DNA of 7,935 nt from Bradyrhizobium sp. (GTDB taxonomy: Bacteria; Pseudomonadota; Alphaproteobacteria; Rhizobiales; Xanthobacteraceae): NCBI GenBank assembly GCA_013695565.1, contig JACDAG010000972.1, forward strand, positions 1-7,935, written 5' to 3'. Position 1 is the stretch's first letter. Each line of letters opens with the position of its first letter. The notes beneath the pieces are model-generated. The model was not told where the DNA came from, made no database searches, and saw only the letters and a list, made by a program, of their open reading frames with translations. The position numbers and the translations under genes are program-made. Positions 5,386 through 7,935 of the stretch are shown one piece after another.

Positions 5386-6663
5386 TTATTCGGCCGCCTG
5401 CTTCCTCGGAGGATCGAGCGCGCCGGAATCGTGGATCTCGGCCACCTGGTGATCCGAGAAGCCGAGCACCTGGCGCAGGATTTCGTCGGTGTGCTCGCCG
5501 AGCAGCGGCGAGCGGGTCACCTCGGACGGTGAGTCCGACATCTTGATCGGATTGCCGACCGAGAAATACTTGCCGCGGGTGGGGTGATCGACCTCGACCA
5601 CCGTGCCGGTGGCGCGCAGCGACTGGTCCTCGATGATTTCCTTCATCGACAGAATCGGGCCGCAGGGGATGTCGTCCTTGTTGAGGATGTCCATCGCCTC
5701 GAATTTTGTCTTCGTCATCGTCCACTGTTCGATGCGCGCGAAGATTTCATTCAACCGCGACAGCCGGGCAGGCGGCTTGGCGTAGTCGGGATGGGTCTTC
5801 CAGCCGGGTTCGCCGATCACGTCGCAGATTTTCTCCCACACCGGCGCCTGGGTGATGAAATAGAGGTAAGCGTTGGGGTCGGTCTCCCAGCCCTTGCATT
5901 TGACGATGCGGCCGGGCTGGCCGCCGCCGGAATCGTTGCCGGCGCGCGGCACCGCGTCGCCGAACGGAATGCCTTCGCCGTACTGGCTGTATTCTTTCAG
6001 GGGTCCATGGGCGAGGCGCTGCTGGTCGCGCAGCTTGACCCGGCAGAGGTTCAGCACGCCGTCCTGCATCGCGGCGGTGACCTTCTGACCCTGGCCGGTG
6101 ACGGTGCGCTGATACAGCGCGGTGACGATGCCGAGCGCCAGATGCAACCCGGTGCCGCTGTCGCCGATCTGCGCGCCGGTGACCAACGGCAATCCGTCAC
6201 GGAAGCCGGTGGTCGACGCCGCACCGCCGGTGCACTGCGCGACGTTCTCATACACCTTGCAGTCTTCAAACGGTCCGGGGCCAAAACCCTTGATCGAGGC
6301 CACGATCATCTTCGGGTTGAGGGCGTGGATCTTCTCCCAGGGGAAGCCCATGCGGTCGAGCACGCCGGGACCGAAATTCTCCACCAGCACGTCGCAGCTC
6401 TTGATCAGCGCTGTCAGGACTTCCTTGCCCTTCGGGTTCTTGGTGTCGAGCGTGATCGAGCGCTTGTTGTGGTTGAGCATGGTGAAATACAGGCTGTCCA
6501 CATTGGGGATGTCCTGCAACTGGCCGCGCGTGATGTCGCCGACGCCGGGACGCTCGACCTTGATCACGTCGGCGCCGAACCAGGCCAGCAACTGCGTGCA
6601 GGTCGGTCCCGACTGGACGTGGGTGAAATCGAGAATGCGAACGCCCTTCAGCGCCTTTGTCAT
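5386..6663 (-). CDS. frc: Formyl-CoA:oxalate CoA-transferase (formyl-CoA transferase)
   Basis: Cytoplasmic class III CoA-transferase, normally an interlocked dimer, that moves CoA from formyl-CoA to oxalate, giving oxalyl-CoA for Oxc and free formate. The 425 residues match the family length (about 428 in Oxalobacter formigenes). MTKALKGVRILDFTHVQSGP starts the protein. The catalytic Asp is D168 in GAQIGDSGTG (Asp169 in O. formigenes), and the flexible glycine loop is GGGQPG (246-251). Long near-identical stretches include MQDGVLNL and KLRDQQRL, and LLGEHTDEIL near the end. Residue 48 is Gln (TRGQLQD); O. formigenes has Trp here and E. coli YfdW has Gln. The start ATG at 6663 has GGAG eight bases upstream. 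It lies 89 bases after oxc with no terminator between, so the two are probably co-transcribed. A strong terminator follows. Confidence 0.97.
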   Translation of the reverse strand: MTKALKGVRILDFTHVQSGPTCTQLLAWFGADVIKVERPGVGDITRGQLQDIPNVDSLYFTMLNHNKRSITLDTKNPKGKEVLTALIKSCDVLVENFGPGVLDRMGFPWEKIHALNPKMIVASIKGFGPGPFEDCKVYENVAQCTGGAASTTGFRDGLPLVTGAQIGDSGTGLHLALGIVTALYQRTVTGQGQKVTAAMQDGVLNLCRVKLRDQQRLAHGPLKEYSQYGEGIPFGDAVPRAGNDSGGGQPGRIVKCKGWETDPNAYLYFITQAPVWEKICDVIGEPGWKTHPDYAKPPARLSRLNEIFARIEQWTMTKTKFEAMDILNKDDIPCGPILSMKEIIEDQSLRATGTVVEVDHPTRGKYFSVGNPIKMSDSPSEVTRSPLLGEHTDEILRQVLGFSDHQVAEIHDSGALDPPRKQAAE

Positions 6664-6712
6664 CGTCTATGCTCCGTACTCTGTCTGACCTGCAACGCGC
6701 AGGATGGATTGG

Positions 6713-6750
6713 AATGTGATCTGTAAAGTGACTCTTGCAATGTGATTTGT
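6713..6750. repeat. Direct repeat in the oxc-frc gap
   Basis: AATGTGATCTGT (6713-6724) and AATGTGATTTGT (6739-6750) match at 11 of 12 bases with a 26-base period, just after the oxc stop. No promoter or operator copy is seen in this 89-base gap. Function unknown; it may be a duplication relic. Confidence 0.5.
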
Positions 6751-6752
6751 GG

Positions 6753-7935
6753 CTATTTCTTCTTCAGTACGCTCTGCGGATTGAGGTTGCCGATGCGGCC
6801 GCTTTCGGAGCCGGCCTGCGGATCGATCACCGCATTGATCAGCGTCGGCTTGCCGGAATCCATCGCGGCGTTGACGGCGCGCTTCAGTTCATCGGGGGAG
6901 GTCGCATGGACGCCGACGCCGCCGAACGCTTCCATCATCTTGTCGTAGCGCGAGCCCTTGACGAACACCGTGGGCGCCGGATCGTCGCCGACCGAATTGA
7001 CGTCGGTGCCGCGATAGATGCCGTCATTGTTGAAGATCACGATGCAGACCGGCAGCTTGTAGCGGCAGATCGTCTCGACCTCCATGCCGGAGAAACCGAA
7101 CGCCGAGTCGCCTTCGACCGCGAGCACCGGTTTGCCGGTTACGATCGCGGCGGCAAACGAATAGCCCATGCCGATGCCCATCACGCCCCAAGTGCCGACG
7201 TCGATGCGCTTGCGCGGCTGGTACATGTCGATGACGCCGCGGGCGAGATCGAGCGTGTTGGCGCCTTCGTTGACGAGGATCGCGTCCGGCCGCTCCTTGA
7301 TGATCGTCCGGAGCACGCCGAGTGCGCCGTGATAGTCCATCGGCGAGTTGTTGTTCATCAGCCGCGGCGCCATCTTGGCGACGTTCTCTTCGCGCTTTTT
7401 GGCAACCGCATTGGTCCAGTTCGACGGCGCCGCCGCCCAGTTCGCGCCCATGCCTTCGAGCAGGGCCGAGACGCAGGAGCCGATATCGCCGACCACGGGG
7501 GCAACGATCTCGACGTTGGAATCCATTTCCTTCGGCTCGATGTCGATCTGGATGAATTTCTTGGGCGCGTCGCCCCAGGACTTGCCCTTGCCGTGCGACA
7601 ATAGCCAGTTGAGGCGCGCGCCGATCAGCATCACGACGTCGGCGTCCTTCAGGACGGTTGAACGTGCCGCGCCCGCGCACTGCGGATGCAGGTCGGACAA
7701 CAGTCCCTTGGCCATGCTCATGGGAAGGAACGGAATGCCGCTCTTCTCGACGAAGCTCTTGATGGTGTCATCGGCCTGGGCGTAAGCCGCACCCTTGCCG
7801 AGGATGATCAGCGGACGCTTAGCGCTTTTCAGCACATCGAGCGCGCGCATAATCGCATGCGGCGCAGGGAGCTGCGCCGGGGCCGCGTCTATCACCTTCA
7901 CCAGCGACTTTTGTCCGGCTTCCGCGTCCATCAAC
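6753..7935 (-). CDS. oxc: Oxalyl-CoA decarboxylase, 5' part missing
   Basis: Cytoplasmic thiamine-diphosphate enzyme that converts oxalyl-CoA to formyl-CoA and CO2, the energy-yielding step of oxalate use. The window holds the last 393 or so codons of a protein usually near 565-580 residues; the N-terminal third, including the catalytic Glu and Tyr region, lies beyond the right edge. The first in-frame triplet at the edge is a Leu codon inside the protein, not a start. Visible are the middle domain (PLIILGKGAAYAQAD, then VVMLIGARLNWLLSHGKGK), the cofactor/Mg motif GDSAFGFSGMEVETICRY leading to FNNDGIYRG (residues 275-309 of the visible part), and the C-terminal lid segment AGSESGRIGNLNP that closes over the active site. 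Stop codon TAG at 6753-6755. First gene of the oxc-frc unit; its promoter is outside the window. Confidence 0.96.
   Translation of the reverse strand, partial: LMDAEAGQKSLVKVIDAAPAQLPAPHAIMRALDVLKSAKRPLIILGKGAAYAQADDTIKSFVEKSGIPFLPMSMAKGLLSDLHPQCAGAARSTVLKDADVVMLIGARLNWLLSHGKGKSWGDAPKKFIQIDIEPKEMDSNVEIVAPVVGDIGSCVSALLEGMGANWAAAPSNWTNAVAKKREENVAKMAPRLMNNNSPMDYHGALGVLRTIIKERPDAILVNEGANTLDLARGVIDMYQPRKRIDVGTWGVMGIGMGYSFAAAIVTGKPVLAVEGDSAFGFSGMEVETICRYKLPVCIVIFNNDGIYRGTDVNSVGDDPAPTVFVKGSRYDKMMEAFGGVGVHATSPDELKRAVNAAMDSGKPTLINAVIDPQAGSESGRIGNLNPQSVLKKK

Noticed and set aside
6689..6703. CCTGC/GCAGG hairpin between oxc and frc as a terminator
   Set aside because: The stem is only 5 pairs and no T-run follows on the minus strand, unlike the true terminators at 5331-5359 and 4945-4976.
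5584..6726. 380-residue plus-strand frame opposite frc
   Set aside because: It lies wholly over frc, whose catalytic motifs are clear. The composition is that of a reverse-frame shadow.
6735..7604. 289-residue plus-strand frame opposite oxc
   Set aside because: His/Asp/Arg-rich shadow of the oxc reading frame, with no plausible ribosome site recognised.
1..7935. CRISPR arrays, tRNA or rRNA genes, insertion sequences, integrase or attachment sites
   Set aside because: No regularly spaced repeats, RNA gene signatures, transposase-like frames or terminal inverted repeats were seen. The window is almost wholly metabolic and transport genes.

Overview
The window reads as part of an oxalate-catabolism island from a high-GC alphaproteobacterium, most likely of the Bradyrhizobium/Rhodopseudomonas group. 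That placement rests on the wording of the Frc, Oxc and transporter proteins and on the strong G/C bias at third codon positions; it is an inference, not a database match. Every gene I support is on the minus strand, so transcription runs from high to low coordinates.

In order of transcription: oxc (oxalyl-CoA decarboxylase, 5' end cut by the right window edge, 6753-7935) and frc (formyl-CoA:oxalate CoA-transferase, 5386-6663) form the catabolic unit, closed by a strong hairpin terminator (5331-5359). Next is a self-contained unit for a 45-residue protein too small for ordinary gene calling (5042-5179), with its own promoter, 5' hairpin and terminator (4945-4976). Then comes a complete tripartite tricarboxylate transporter, tctC-tctB-tctA (4491 down to 1357), with a roughly 340-base leader and a terminator near 1277-1317. 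Last is an MFS oxalate/formate antiporter of the OxlT type (1112 down to the left edge).

Two things stand out. First, the antiporter is broken by one in-frame TAG at 87-89, exactly where the family has the Trp of a WGEIYSLFP-like motif. The frame stays open and family-like after the stop, so this looks like a single recent TGG-to-TAG change (or a sequencing error). Second, a 17-base partly palindromic element of the form TGGTATnYGRTATRCMW occurs three times. Each copy lies between a plausible -35 and -10 box of one of the three units whose promoter is inside the window (antiporter, tctCBA, small protein). This suggests one repressor controls all of them as an oxalate regulon, with the small protein and the TctCBA transporter as members.

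As a system: oxalate enters by the antiporter (here probably dead) and/or by TctCBA. Frc moves CoA from formyl-CoA to oxalate, and Oxc decarboxylates oxalyl-CoA to formyl-CoA and CO2. With OxlT disrupted, TctCBA is a candidate replacement oxalate importer. Its substrate is inferred from context only.
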